A DNA stretch of 64,000 nt from Saccharopolyspora phatthalungensis (GTDB lineage: Bacteria > Actinomycetota > Actinomycetes > Mycobacteriales > Pseudonocardiaceae). Below, piece by piece: positions 47,201-62,200 of this stretch; positions within the stretch are counted from its first letter, which is position 1; each line of letters begins with the position of its first letter. Made by a program: the position numbers and the translations under genes. Under the pieces are notes generated by a model. The model worked only from the letters and a program-made list of their open reading frames with translations, had not been told where the DNA came from and searched no databases. The stretch lies in assembly GCF_014203395.1 (NCBI RefSeq), contig NZ_JACHIW010000002.1, positions 992,001 through 1,056,000 on the forward strand, read 5' to 3'.

Positions 47201-50200
47201 GGGCCGGTCCAAGGTCATTGCGGTGTCGAACAGTGCAAGTCCCTGCTCAACCGTCAACGCGGGCAATCCCATGCGCGCAATACGGTCCCGATCACTGTCG
47301 GTAAGTCCGGCGCTCATGCCGCGCGCCGGTTCCCATAGGCCCCAGGCCAGCGACTGCCCCGGCAAACCACACCCACGCCGATACACCGCCAACGCATCAA
47401 GAAACGCATTAGCAGCCGCATAATTCCCCTGACCAGGACTACCCAACACCCCAGACGCCGACGAAAACAACACAAACGCCGTCACCCGATGCCCACCAGA
47501 CAACTCATGCAAATTCCACGCACCCCGAGCCTTACCCTCCAACACCGCGGCACACCGCTCCGGCGACAACGACTCCACCAACCCATCATCAAGAACCCCC
47601 GCAGCATGAACCACCGCCAACGGCACCTCCGAACCAATCTCCCCCAACAACTCAGCCACCGCCCCACCATCGGCCACATCACACGCCACCACCCGCACCC
47701 GCGCCCCCAACTCGGACAACTCCGCCACCAACCCCTCGGCCCCCTGGGATTGCGATCCGCTGCGCGAAACCAGAACCAGCTCCCGCACCCCATGCGCACT
47801 CACCACATGACGCGCCACCGCACCACCCAACAAACCCGTACCACCCGTGATCAACACAGTCACATCCTCACCCCACGGCGACGACACCCGCTCCGCAACC
47901 GGCGTCCGCGACAACCGCGGCACCCACACCCGCCCACCCCGCACCACAAACTGCGACTCCCCAGAACCCACCCCCGCCAACACCACACCAACCGGAACCT
48001 CACCACCATCAACATCCACCAACACAAACCGCCCCGGATGCTCCGACTGCGCCGACCGCACCAACCCCCACACCGCAGCCAACCCCACATCCACACCCTC
48101 ACCCACACCCACCGACACAGCACCCCGCGTCACCACCACCAACCGCGACCCACCAAACCGCCCCTCCCCCAACCACTCCTGCAACCGCCCCAACACCCAA
48201 CCCACCACATCCCCCGCCACCACAACAGGATCACCACCCACCGACACACCCGAACACGACAACCACACAAACCCCGGAACATCACTCCCCTCAGCCAGCC
48301 CAGCAAGATCCTCCACGCCCGTCACCGACACGCCCGCCGCGCCCGAGAACGTCGCACGATCGTCGCCCACCAAGGCCACAACCGAATCGCCCACATCCGA
48401 CGACGGGATCACCGGCTCCCACTCCACATGGAACGCCGAATCAGCCTGCCCGGACGGCACCGCACCAGCGATCTGATCAGCAGCGAACGGCCTCGTCGTC
48501 AACGACTCGATCGAGCCCACCGGACGCCCCGAACCATCCGCCAGCTCCCACGACATCCGCTCCGGCGCAGGGACGGTGAGGCGCACCCGCAACTCGGACG
48601 CCCCGGCCCCGTACACCGACACACCGGACCAGGAGAACGGCAACTGCACAGTTTCGTCCTCGGCGTCCGGGACCGCTCGGTCGGCCAGCGCACCCGCGTG
48701 CAACACCGCGTCCAACAAGGCCGGGTGCATGACGAATCCGCTGTCGGCCGTGAACTCTTCCGGAAGGCGGACATCGGCGAAGACCTCGTCCCCGCGCCGC
48801 CAGGCGTTGCACATGCCCTGGAACACCGGTCCGTAGACCAGTCCTGACGCGGCAAGTCGCTCATACACGTCGTCGATGGGGACCGACACCGCGCCCTGGG
48901 GCGGCCACACCGAAAGGTCGAGCCCGGCAACGGAATCGGCGGCGCTCAGCACACCGGTGGCATGACACGTCCACCCCACATCGGGGTCCGAACCTTCGAG
49001 CCGCGAGTACATGCTGACCCGCCGGGAATCGGACTCCTCCGGTCCATCCACCACGACCTGCAAGGCCACCCCGCCCCGCTCGGGCAGCACGAGCGGCGAC
49101 TGCAACGTCAGCTCCTCCACCCGGCCACACCCGACCTGATCACCCGCGTGCAGCGCCAACTCCACGAAACCGGCACCGGGGAACAGGACGGCCCCCTCGA
49201 CGACATGGTCGGCCAGCCATGGATGCGACTGCAACGACAAGCGGCCCGACAAAACCATTCCGCCGGACTCCGCCAGTGTCATCACCGCTGCGCACACCGG
49301 GTGGTCCGCGGCCGTCAGCCCGGCCGAGGCGATCGTTCCTGCCCCGTGGGAGGAGTCCAACCAGTACCGCTTGCGCTGGAAGCTGTAGGTGGGCAGGGCC
49401 ACTCGCCGGGGGCGGTAGTCGGTCCAGGAAGGGGTCCAGGTGATAGGCAGTCCCAGGGTCCAAGCCTGTGCCAGGGACCGCAGCAACTGGCGCTGGTCAC
49501 CGTGATCCTTGGTAAGCGTGCCCAGCACCACGGGCGTACCCGTGGTTTGCTCGCTCGCACCGGCTTGACCCTCACTCGGAGTGGTGAGTGTGGTGTCGAT
49601 GGAGGTGGTCAACACGGGATGCGGGCTTACCTCGATGAAGCACTGGTGGCCCTGTTTTCGCACGGCGCGCACGGCTCGGTCGAACCGGACGGGTTGCCGC
49701 AGGTTGTCCACCCAGTATTGGACGGTCAACGCACTGCCCTCGATCAAGTCACCGGTCATGGTCGAGTACATCGGGATCTCACCCCGGGTGGGGGTGAGGC
49801 CGGCCAGAGCCCGAGTGATCTCGTCGGCGACAAGGTCGACCTGCGCGCAGTGCGAGGCGTAGTCCACGGGCAACCACTTCGCCCGCACCCCTTGCTGCTC
49901 ACATGCCTGCACCCACTCGGCGAGTGCGTCGAGGTCGCCGGAAACCACGGTCGCCGCAGGACTGTTGACCACCGCCAGCGACAGCCGATCCTGCCAGGGA
50001 TGCAAACGCTGCGTGACTTCCTCAGCCGACAGCTCGACCGAGGCCATGCCGCCCCGGCCCGACAGCACGCGCAACGCGCGAGAACGCAACGCCACCACGC
50101 GTGCCCCATCGGCCAGTGACAACGCCCCCGCCACGCATGCGGCCGCGATCTCGCCCTGGGAGTGGCCCACCACGGCCGCCGGACGTATCCCGTGTGCTTG

Positions 50201-53200
50201 CCAGACCCGAGCCAGCGAGACCATGATCGCCCACAACGCCGGCTGGACCACGTCCACCCGATCCAACCCTGGCGCGCCATCCTGGCCGCGAACAACCGAG
50301 AGCAGATCCCAATCCACGAACGGCCCGAGCGCCTGGGCGCACTCGCCCATCGCCTCGGCGAATGCCGGACAGGACTCGATCAACTCCCGTCCCATCCCGT
50401 CCCACTGCGAGCCCTGTCCCGGAAACACCAGCACAACGCCGCCGGAGCCGGGCACGGCGGAGCCACCCGGCACGCTGACCACGTCGGCCGTCTCGCGGCC
50501 CTCCGCCAATGCGTGCAGCCCCGCAACGAACTCGGCCGGACTCGAACCGAGCACGACCGCCCGGTGCTCCAAGCCTGCCCTCGCGGTCGCCAACGACCAT
50601 CCCACGTCAACAGACGACAAAGCCGGCGACTCCGCAGCGAAGCGGGCCAGGCGCTCGGCCTGGGCGCGCAAACCTGCCTCGGAGCGACCCGACACCACCC
50701 ACGGCACCAGGCCGGTCGACGGCTGCGCAGCCAATCCTGGCTCGTCCAGTATGGACTGTTCGGTCGGGCGCGAGGCGTCATTGCCTGCCACGTCGTCCTC
50801 GTGGTCGGGCGCTTGCTCCAGGATCAGGTGGGCGTTTGTGCCGGTGACGCCGAACGACGACACTCCGGCGCGGCGCGGACGATCGGTTTCCGGCCATGGC
50901 CGGTGCTCGGTCAGCAGCGCAACCGCACCAGCATCCCATTCGACATGCGGGGAAGGCTCGTCCACGTGCAGGGTCTTGGGCATTTCGCCGTGCTGGAGGG
51001 CCATGACCATCTTGATCACAGCTGCCACACCGGCCGCCGCCTGGGCATGGCCGATGTTGGACTTCAACGACCCCAACCACAGCGGAGCATCCGCGCGGTC
51101 CTGGCCGTACGTTGCCAGCAGGGCTTGGGCTTCGATCGGGTCTCCCAGCGTGGTGCCGGTGCCGTGGGCCTCGACCACGTCAACGTCAGCAGGCTCCAAA
51201 CCGGCGTTGGCCAACGCTTGACGGATCACCCGCTGCTGCGAGGGGCCATTCGGCGCGGTCAGCCCGTTGGACGCACCGTCCTGGTTCACGGCCGAGCCCC
51301 GCACGACGGCCAGAACCGGGTGTCCGTTTCGCTGCGCGTCCGACAGGCGCTCCAGCACCAGCACGCCCACGCCCTCGGACCAGGCAGTGCCGTCCGCTGC
51401 CGCCGCGAAAGACTTGCACCGCCCATCTGGAGCCAACCCCCGCTGCCGGGAGAACTGCACGAATGGGCCCGGGTTGGCCATCACAGTGACGCCACCCGCC
51501 AGGGCCAGGCTGCTTTCTCCCTGCCGCAGCGACTGACATGCCCAGTGCAAAGCCACCAGCGACGACGAGCAGGCAGTGTCCACGGTGACCGCAGGACCCT
51601 CCAGCCCCAACGTGTAAGCCAACCTACCGGATATGACCGAACCGGCGTTGCCGCTGGCGAAGTGTCCTTCGAGTTCGGCCGGGATCTTGGCCAGTCCGCC
51701 CCCGTAGTCGTGGTACATCGCCCCGGCGAACACGCCGGACTCACTGCCACGCAACGACAACGGATCAATACCCGCGTGCTCCAACGCCTCCCACGCCACC
51801 TCCAACAACAACCGCTGCTGCGGATCCATCGCCACCGCCTCACGCGGCGAAACCCCAAAGAACCCCGCATCAAACTCCGCCGCCTCGTACAAAAACCCAC
51901 CATGCCGCACATACGACGTCCCGGCATGATCGGGATCCGCATCGTAGAGACCACCCAAATCCCAACCACGATCAACCGGGAACTCCCCGATCCCGTCCCC
52001 CTCCGAGACCACCAAATCCCACAACCCCTCAGCAGAACTCACCCCACCCGGGAAGCGGCACGCCATACCTACGATCGCCACCGGCTCATCCACCGCAACC
52101 GCCACGGCACGACCCGCCGAGACCGGCTCCTCCGCACCCACCAGCCGCTCCCGCAAAAACCGCGCCACCGCGACAGGAGTCGGATAATCAAACACCAACG
52201 TCGCCGGCAATGCCACACCCGTCGCCGCCCGCAACCGATTCCGCAACTCCACACCCGTCAGCGAATCAAATCCCACATCTTTGAACGCACGCCCGGCAGT
52301 CACCGTCTCGGAGGCATCATGTCCCAACACCACCGCGACATGACCCCGAACCAACTCCACCAAAACCTGCTCCTGCTCCGACACCGACAATCCGGCAAGA
52401 CGCCGAGACAGGCCGAGTTCGTCTGTCTCCGGGGCGTTCTCGCGGCGACGCCTCGGCGCTGGCAAAACCCCGCGAAGCACCGGGGATACCGATTCGGGCG
52501 TTGTGTTCGTGCGCAGTGCCGCCAGCTCCAGTCGAAGCGGGGCCAAGGCGGGCCGGTCCAAGGTAGTAGCGGTGTCGAACAACTCCAATCCCTGCTCAAC
52601 CGTCAACGCAGGCAACCCCACTCGCGCCATGCGTTGCAGGTGAGCGTCGGCGAGCCCAGCACCCATCCCTTCGGCCGGTTCCCATAGGCCCCAGGCCAGC
52701 GACTGCCCCGGCAAACCACACCCACGCCGATACACCGCCAACGCATCAAGAAACGCATTAGCAGCCGCATAATTCCCCTGACCAGGACTCCCCAACACCC
52801 CAGACGCCGACGAAAACAACACAAACGCCCGCACCCGATGCCCAGCAGTCAACTCATGCAAATTCCACGCACCCCGAGCCTTCCCCTCCAACACCGCCGC
52901 ACACCGCTCCGGCGTCAACGACTCCACCAACCCATCATCAAGAACCCCCGCAGCATGAACCACCGCCAACGGCACCTCCGCACCAATCCCCGCCAACAGC
53001 CCAGCCACCGCCCCACCATCAGCCACATCACACGCCACCACCCGCACCCGCGCCCCCAACTCGGACAACTCCGCCACCAAATCCCCCGCCCCCACAGACT
53101 CCAACCCACCACGGGACACCAACACCAGGTCCCGCACCCCATGCGCACTCACCACATGACGCGCCACCGCACCACCCAACAAACCCGTACCACCCGTGAT

Positions 53201-56200
53201 CAACACAGTCACATCCTCACCCCACGGCGACGACACCCGCTCCGCAACCGGCGTCCGCGACAACCGCGGCACCCACACCCGCCCACCCCGCACCACAAAC
53301 TGCGACTCCCCAGAACCCACCCCCGCCAACACCACACCAACCGGAACCTCACCACCATCAACATCCACCAACACAAACCGCCCCGGATGCTCCGACTGCG
53401 CCGACCGCACCAACCCCCACACCGCAGCCAACCCCACATCCACACCCTCACCCACACCCACCGACACAGCACCCCGCGTCACCACCACCAACCGCGACCC
53501 ACCAAACCGCCCCTCCCCCAACCACTCCTGCAACCGCCCCAACACCCAACCCACCACATCCCCCGCCACCACAACAGGATCACCACCCACCGACACACCC
53601 GAACACGACAACCACACAAACCCCGGAACATCACTCCCCTCAGCCAGCCCAGCAAGATCCTCCACGCCCGTCACCGACACGCCCGCCGCGCCCGAGAACG
53701 TCGCACGATCGTCGCCCACCACAACCAACGCCGAGTCGCCTTGGCGCGACGCCGGAAGCATCGGCTCCCACTCCACATGGAAAACCGAATCACCCTGCCC
53801 GGACGGCACCGCACCAGCGATCTGATCAGCAGCGAACGGCCTCGTCGTCAACGACTCGATCGAGCCCACCGGACGCCCCGAACCATCCGCCAGCTCCCAG
53901 GACGCCTGGTCCCCAGCCGATCCGGTAACGCGCACGCGCAGTGCGGATGCCCCCGTGCCGGACATCGACACACCCGTCCAGGAGAAGGGCAGCCGCGCAT
54001 CGTGTTCCGCGGTCTCCGGCACCGTACGCAGCGCTCCCGCATGCAGTGCGGCGTCCAACAACGCCGGGTGCATCACGAATTGGTGGTAGGCGGCGAGTTC
54101 CTCCGGGAGCCGGACTTCGGCGAAGACCTCGTCTCCCCGTCGCCAGGCCCGGCGCAGGCCCTGGAACACCGGCCCGTACACCAGGTCGGAGTCGAAAAGC
54201 CGGTCATACAGGTCGCCGACCGGTATCGACACCGCACCCCGGGGCGGCCACACCGAAAAGTCGAAACCGGTAACGGCATCCGCAACGCTCAGCACACCGG
54301 TGGCATGACACGTCCACCCCACATCGGGGTCCGAATCCTCCAACCGCGAGTACACGCCGACCCGCCGGGAACCGGACTCCTCCGGCCCACCCACCACGAC
54401 CTGCAACGCCACCCCACCCCGCTCGGGCAGCACGAGCGGCGACTGCAACGTCAGCTCCTCCACCCGGCCACACCCGACCTGATCGCCCGCATGCAGCGCC
54501 AACTCCACGAAACCGGCACCGGGGAACAGGACGGAGCCGCTGACCGAGTGGTCCGCCAACCAGGGTTGCGATTGCAGCGACAGGCGACCGGAGAGCACGA
54601 CCTCACCGGACTCGGCCAGGGTTATCACGGTCCCGCAGAAGGGGTGCTCCGTGGTCGTCATCCCCGCGGAGGCCACTGCTGCCTTTCCGTGCGAGGCATC
54701 CAGCCAGAATCGCTTGCGCTGGAAGGCGTAGGTGGGCAGGTCCACTCGTCGGGCTCCGAGACCGTCGAAGACCTTCTCCCAATCGACGTGGACACCGGCG
54801 ACACCGAGCTTTCCGAGCCCGACAAGCACCGTTGACGTCTCGGGGTGACCGTGGCGCAGCGTTGGAGTCACCACCGCGTCCTCGTGCTCCGGCAGGCAGT
54901 CCTGGACGATGCCCGCGAGATTCCCGCCGGGCCCCACTTCCAGGAACCGAGTGGTACCGGCCTCCCACAGGGACTGGATTCCGTCGCGGAAACGGACGGG
55001 CTGCCGGGCATGCCGCACCCAGTACTCCGCGGAGCACAAGTCACCGGATGCGGCGATCTGCCCGCTCACGTTCGACACGACCGGGATCGATGGCTCCCGG
55101 TAATCCAGCCCCTCCAGGACAGCTCGGAAATCCGCCAGCATGGGGTCCAGCAGTGGTGAGTGGAAGGCGCGATTCACCCTGAGTTGCTTCGTCTCGTGGC
55201 CCTTGGCCCGCAGAAGGTCGACGATGTCGGCGACCGCGGCTCCAGCACCGGAAAGCACCACAGAGCGCGGAGCGTTCACCGCGGCGATGGCCACCTCCTG
55301 ATCGTGGCCGGCCAGCAGCGCGCGTACCTCTTCCTCGTCCGCGCGGACCGACACCATCACCCCACCACTCGGCAGGGACTGCATCAACCTGCCCCGCGCC
55401 GCCACGAGACGGCAGGCATCGGAAAGGGACCACACGCCGGCCGCATACGCCGCGGTGATCTCCCCGAGCGAATGCCCCACGACGTAGTCCGGGGACAGAC
55501 CCCAGGACTCCAGCAGGCGAAACAGCCCGATCTCCACGGCGAACAACGCCGCCTGAGCGAAGCTCGTCTCCGAAACAAGGTCCGCTGCCGAGGACCCCGG
55601 CTCCGCGAACACCACTTCGCGCAACGCGCGGTCCAACATCCCGTCGAACACGGCGCACACCTCGTCGAAGGCATTCGCGAACACCGGGTACCGGTCGTAC
55701 AGCTCCCGCCCCATGCCGGGCCATTGCGATCCCTGACCCGAGAACAGGTAAGCCGTCCGGCCTCCGGTGACTCCTCCCACCACAACGCCCGGCGATTCTT
55801 CGCCGTGTGCCAGGCTGCGCAACTGCGCCGCGAAGTCCGCGCGCGAGTCCGCGATCAGCACGGCACGATGGTCCAGCATCGCGCGAGTGGACGCCAAGGA
55901 CCACCCGACATCGTGCATCGACAGCTCTTCGGACCGATCGACAAACTCCGCCAAACGTCGTGCCTGCGCACGCAGTCCCGCAGTAGTCCGGCCCGAGATC
56001 AGCCACGGGACCGCACCCCCGCTGGACGATCCGGCCTGTTCGACCGTGCTCGACGTCTCGGGGATAACCGCGGGCGCCGCTTCCACGATCACGTGCGCGT
56101 TCGTGCCGCTGGCCCCGAAAGAGGAGATGCCTGCCCTCCGGGGACCGCCGGTGTCCGGCCAGGAGCGGGGCTCGGTCAACAGCGACACCGCACCCGAGGC

Positions 56201-59200
56201 CCAATCAACGTGCGGCGTCGGCTCGTCCACGTGCAAGGTTTTCGGCAGTTGCCCGTGTCGGAGCGCCATGACCATCTTGATCACGCCGGCGACGCCCGAT
56301 GCGGACTGGGTATGCCCGATGTTGGACTTCAACGAACCCAACCACAGTGGACGGTCCGCCGGTCGTTCCGCCCCGTAGGTGGCGAGCAATGCCGCGGCCT
56401 CGATCGGATCACCCAGCGCGGTACCGGTACCGTGGGCCTCGGCCGCGTCCACATCGCCGGGTGCCAGGCCGGCATTCGCCAGGGCTTGCCGGATCACCCG
56501 CTGCTGTGCTGGGCCGTTCGGTGCAGTCAGGCCATTAGACGCGCCATCCTGGTTGATCGCCGAACCCCGCACCACGGCCAGAATGGGATGGTTGTTGCGC
56601 TTAGCTTCCGAGAGCCGTTCCAATACGAGCACGCCCGCGCCTTCGGACCACGCCGTCCCATCCGCCGCGGCCGCGAACGACTTGCACCGAGCGTCAGCCG
56701 CCAAGCCCCGCTGCCGCGAAAACTGGACGAACGACCCCGGGTTCGCCATCACCGTCACACCGCCGGCCAACGCGACAGAGCACTCGCCCTGCCGCAACGA
56801 CTGACACGCCCAGTGCAACGCCACCAACGACGACGAACACATGGTGTCGACCGTGATCGCAGGGCCTTCCAACCCCAGCGCATACGCCAGTCGGCCGGAC
56901 ACCACGGCCGGGGAACCGCCGGTGAGCAGGTAGCCCTCGACGCCTCGCTCGGCGTCGAGATGACCGTCCCCGTAGCCCGATGGCGGTGCTCCCACGAACA
57001 CCCCGGTGTGACTCTCCCGCAGGGAATGCGGGTTGATGCCGGCGTGTTCCAACGCTTCCCATGCCGTTTCCAGCAACAACCGCTGCTGCGGATCCATCGC
57101 GACGGCTTCGCGTGGCGAGATCCCGAAGAACTCCGCGTCGAAGTCCGCCGCGTCGTACAGGAAACCGCCGTGCCGCACGTAAGAGGTGCCTGGGTGGTCC
57201 GGGTCCGGGTGGTACAGCTTCGCCAGCTCCCAGCCCCGGTCCTCCGGGAAGGACCCGATCACGTCCCGCTCGGCGACCACCAACCGCCACAACTCGTCCG
57301 GAGAACTCACGCCCCCCGGGAAACGGCACCCCATCCCCACGATCGCGATCGGCTCGTCCGCGGGCGCGGCCACCGACACCCGCACCGATGCCTCCGCGCC
57401 CCGCGTCCGCCTCAGCAGGTCCTTTGCGAGCGCGGTCGGGGACGGCTGGTCGAAGACCAGTGTCGTGGGCAGCCGCAGACCGGTCGCCTTCATGAGCCGA
57501 TTCCGCAGCTCCACGGTGGTCAACGAATCCAGTCCGAGGTCCTTGAACGCCCGGCGAACGTCGATGGTTCCGGCATCGTGTTGCCCGAGCACCACAGCGG
57601 TCTGGGTGCAGACCAGTTCGAGCACGATTTCCTCCTGCTCGCTGGAGGAAAGCCCGGCTAGGCGTTGTCCGAGGTCGGTCGACTTCTCGTCACCGGAGGT
57701 GTCCGCCGCCCCGGAGAGCGCCTCCCGAACCTCCGGAATCTCGCCGATGAGCGGGCGGCGTCGGCTGGCCGTGAACAGCGGGGTGAACTGCTGCCAGTCG
57801 ATGTCGGCGACCGTCAGGTTCGTTTCGGCCTGGTCGAGGGCGCGGGCCAGCGCGGTGAGCGCCAGCCGAGGCGGCATGGGCCGTAGCCCGCTGGAGCGCA
57901 CCGAGTCGGGATCGGGACCGTCGGCCAGTCCGTCGACGTCCCACAGTCCCCAGGCGACAGCGGTCGCCGGTAGTCCCCGCGCCCGGCAGGTGCGCGCGAA
58001 AGCATCCAGAAAGGCGTTCGCCGCAGCGTAAGCGCCTTGGCCGCTGCCGCCCCACACTCCCGATCCGGACGAGAAGAACACCAGGGCGTCGAGCGCCTCG
58101 TGGTCGAGGACTTCGACGAGGTTCTGCGCCCCGGCGATCTTGGCCGCGCAGATCTCGGCGAACCGGGCGGTGCCGGTCTGATCGAGAGGCATGTCCTGAC
58201 CGATTCCGGCCGCGTGGAAAACACCCCTGATCGACTCGCCCGAGGCGGCGATCTCACGCGCCAGTTTCGCCACCGCGTCTCGATCGGTGATGTCGCAGGC
58301 CGCGATCGTCACGCGACTGCCCAACGCCCGCAGTTCGGCGGCCAGCGTGTCGGCTCCAACCGCATTCGGGCCTTGGCGACTCGTGATGACCAGATGGTCC
58401 GCGCCCGACCGCGCGAGCCAGCGCGCGACCTCGGCACCAACACCTCCCGTGCCACCTGTGACCCACACGGTTCCTCGCGGCCGCCAGCCGCCGTTCTCGG
58501 CGGCCCGCTGTTGCCGAGCGGGGATGAGCCGCCGAGACCATGATCCGTGGGGGCGGATCGCCACCTGGTCCTCGGTGCCATCGCCCAACACCGCCGCGAG
58601 ACGGTTCAGTGCGGCTTCATCCATTGTGGACGGAAGATCGACCAGACCGCCCCACCTGTCAGGGTGTTCCAGGCCGACGACCTGGCCCAAGCCCCACAAC
58701 TGCGCCTGCCCCAAGCCGGTGATCTCCTCCGCGTCGGAGACCGCGACGGCGCCCTGCGTCAGCAACCACAGCGGCGCGACCACATCGCAATCACCCAACG
58801 CCTGCACCAATGCGAGCGTGCCGGCCATCCCGACCGGGACCACTTCGTGGTCCGGGTGCGACTGCTCGTCCCACCCCCACAACGACACCACGCCTTCCAC
58901 TGCGACGTCGTCATGGTCGGCGGCATCGCTGTCGGCAGCGTGACCGAGGTGCTTTTCCCGCAGGAGTGCCACCAACCGCTGGCGATCGGTATCGGCGGTA
59001 TCGACCGGGACCGTTGCGACCTCGCGCGCACCACGGGATGTCAACGTCTGGGCGATCCGCTCCGCCAAGGCAAGAGCCTCGGGCCGCTCGGGGGTGATGA
59101 GCAGCCATCGGCCGGACAGCATGCCGACTGCACCAGTTGTGGTGATCGATCGCCATTGCACTCGGTAACACCAGCGCTCGGCGGTCGAACGATCCTGTTG

Positions 59201-62200
59201 CCGGTCCCGCCACTGCGACAACGCTGGAACCACCTCGCCCAGGGGCGCATCGTCGTCAACACCCAGCATCGAGGCGATCCCGGCCACGTCCGCGTTGCTG
59301 ACCGATTCCCACAACGGCGCATCGGCGCCGCTGCTTTCTTCCACGCTCGACGGCTTTTCGCCGCCATCCAGCCAGTATCGGTTTCGTTGGAAGGGGTAGG
59401 TGGGGAGGTCGATGTGGTGGGGGGTGTGGTGGTTGGGGGTGGGGGTGAGGGTGATGGGGAGTCCGTGGGTCCAGGCGTGGGCGAGGGTGGTGAGGAGTTG
59501 GTGGTGGTCGCCGTGGTGTTGGGTGAGGGTGGACAGGATCAGGGGTGTGGTGCTGTTTTCGCGACTGGTGGTTTCGGGGCTGGTTTCGGGGCTGGGGCTG
59601 GTTTGGGTGGTGGTGTGGTGGGTGAGGGTGGTGTCGATGGCGGTGGTCAGGACGGGGTGGGGGCTGGTTTCGATGTAGTGGTGGTGGCCGTGGTTGTGCA
59701 GGGTGTGTAGGGCGTGGTCGAAGCGGACGGGTTGGCGGAGGTTGCGGGCCCAGTAGTCGGGGGTGAGGTCGGTGTGGTCGAGGAAGTCGCCGGTGACGGT
59801 GGAGCACAGGGGGATGTCGCCGGGGGTGGGGGTGATGCCGGTCAGGGCGTGGGTGATCTCGTCGGTGACGGTGTCGATCTGGGGGCTGTGGGAGGCGTAG
59901 TCCACCGGCAGCCACCGGGTCCGTATCCCCTGCTGCCGGCAGTGCTGGACCCAGTCGGTCAGGGCGTCGCGGTCGCCGGAGACCACGGTGGCGGTGGGGC
60001 TGTTGACCACGGCTACCGACAGCCGGTCCTGCCAGGGTTGTAGTTGCTGGGTGACGTCGTCGGGGGGCAGGGCCACCGAGACCATTCCACCCTGCCCGCA
60101 CAGGGCGCGGAGTGCTTGGGCGCGCAGGGCCACGATGCGGGCACCGTCGGCAAGGGACAGGGCGCCGGCGACGCAGGCGGCGGCGATCTCGCCCTGGGAG
60201 TGTCCGACCACGGCGGTGGGGTGGATGCCGTGGGATTGCCAGACCCGGGCCAGGGACACCATCAGCGCCCACAGCACGGGTTGAAGGACCTCGACCCGCT
60301 GAAGGCAGGGCTCCTGGGTGGGGTCGCGCAGGACGGTGAGTAGGTCCCAGTCGGTGTGGGGGGCCAGGGCCTGGGCGCAGGCGGTCATGGTCTCGGTGAA
60401 CACCGGGCAGACATCCAGCAGGTCACGGCCCATGCCGGGCCATTGCGTGCCCTGCCCGGGAAACACCAGCACCACACCCCCCTCGATGTTATGGGCGGTG
60501 CCGGTGATCACCCCGGTGCTCTCCCGCCCCTGCGCCAGCGCGGTAAGCCGCTCGCCGAACTCGGCCGGGGACGCGCCCAGGACCACCGCCCGGTGGGGCA
60601 GCGCGGCCCGGCCGGTGGCCAGCACCCGCCCCACCCGGGCCACCTCCAGCCCGGGGTGCTCGGTGGCGAAGGCGGCCAGCCGGTGTGCTTGGGCCCGCAG
60701 GCCCGCCGGTGAGGCACCCGACACCACCCACCCCACCACACCAGCCGTTGCGTCCACATTGGACGCCGCCACGTCCGCACCAGCAGCCGTGGCCGTGGTG
60801 GTGGGGGTGTCGGTGTTGTCGGGTCGGTTTTCTGTGGGTGGTTGTTCGAGGATGAGGTGGGCGTTGGTGCCGCTGGCCCCGAACGAGGAGATCCCCGCCC
60901 GGCGCGGCCGCTGCCCCCGCGGCCACGACCGGGCCTGAGTCAAAAGCGACACCCCACCCGTCGACCAGTCCACATGCGGTGTGGGCTCATCCACATGCAA
61001 CGTCCTGGGCAGCCGTTGGTGCTGGAGAGCCATCACCATCTTGATCACACCCGCGGCACCGGCCGCGGCCTGGGTATGACCGATGTTGGACTTCAACGAT
61101 CCCAGCCACAACGGACGATCGGCCGGCCGGTCCTGACCATAGGTCGCCAACAACGCCTGGGCCTCGATCGGATCACCCAGCCTGGTGCCGGTGCCATGCG
61201 CCTCCACCACATCCACCTCACCGGGCGCAAGCCCCGCGTTGGCCAGGGCCTGGCGGATCACCCGCTGCTGGGCGGGTCCGTTGGGGGCGGTCAGGCCGTT
61301 GGAGGCGCCATCCTGATTGACCGCCGAACCCCGCACCACCCCCACAACCCGATGCCCCCGACGGCGGGCATCCGAAAGACGTTCCAGCACCAGCATCCCC
61401 ACCCCCTCCGACCAGCCAGTGCCATCCGCGCCCGCCGCGAACGCCTTACACCGCCCATCAGAAGCCAGACCCCGCTGCCGGGAAAACTCCACCCACAACG
61501 CCGGCGTGGCCATCACCGTCACACCACCCGCCAACGCCACCGAACACTCACCCTGCCGCAACGACTGACACGCCCAATGCAACGCCACCAACGACGACGA
61601 ACACGCCGTATCCACCGTGACCGCAGGCCCCTCCAACCCCAACACATACGCCACACGACCGGATGCGACCGAGCCCGCACTACCGTTCGCGAGGTAGCCT
61701 TCGAAATCGCTCGGGACAGTGGCCAGGCGCGCGGCGTAGTCGTCGTACATCACGCCGGCGAAGACGCCGGTGTCGCTCCCGCGCAGTGAGTGCGGGTCGA
61801 TGTTGGCGTGTTCCAACGCCTCCCACGAGGTCTCCAGCAACAACCGCTGCTGCGGATCCATCGCGGTCGCCTCACGCGGCGAAATCCCGAAAAACTCCGC
61901 ATCGAACTCCGCCGCATCATACAAAAACCCACCCTCACGCACATACGACGTCCCCCCATGATCCGGATCCGGATGAAACAACCCCGCCAGATCCCACCCA
62001 CGATCCGTCGGGAACCCACCAATCGCATCCCCCTCCGAATCCACCAACCGCCACAACTCCTCCGCCGAACCCACCCCACCCGGCAACCGGCAGGCCATTC
62101 CGACGATTGCCACCGGCTCCCGCGCCTCGGACTCGAGCTCGACAACACGTTGCCGCGTGCGGCGCAGCTCGGCCGACACGCGCTTGAGGTAGTCGAGAAG

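Noticed and set aside
52838..54835. 665-codon plus-strand open frame opposite the PKS
   Set aside because: His/Arg/Pro-rich antisense shadow created by the skewed codon use of the PKS repeats.
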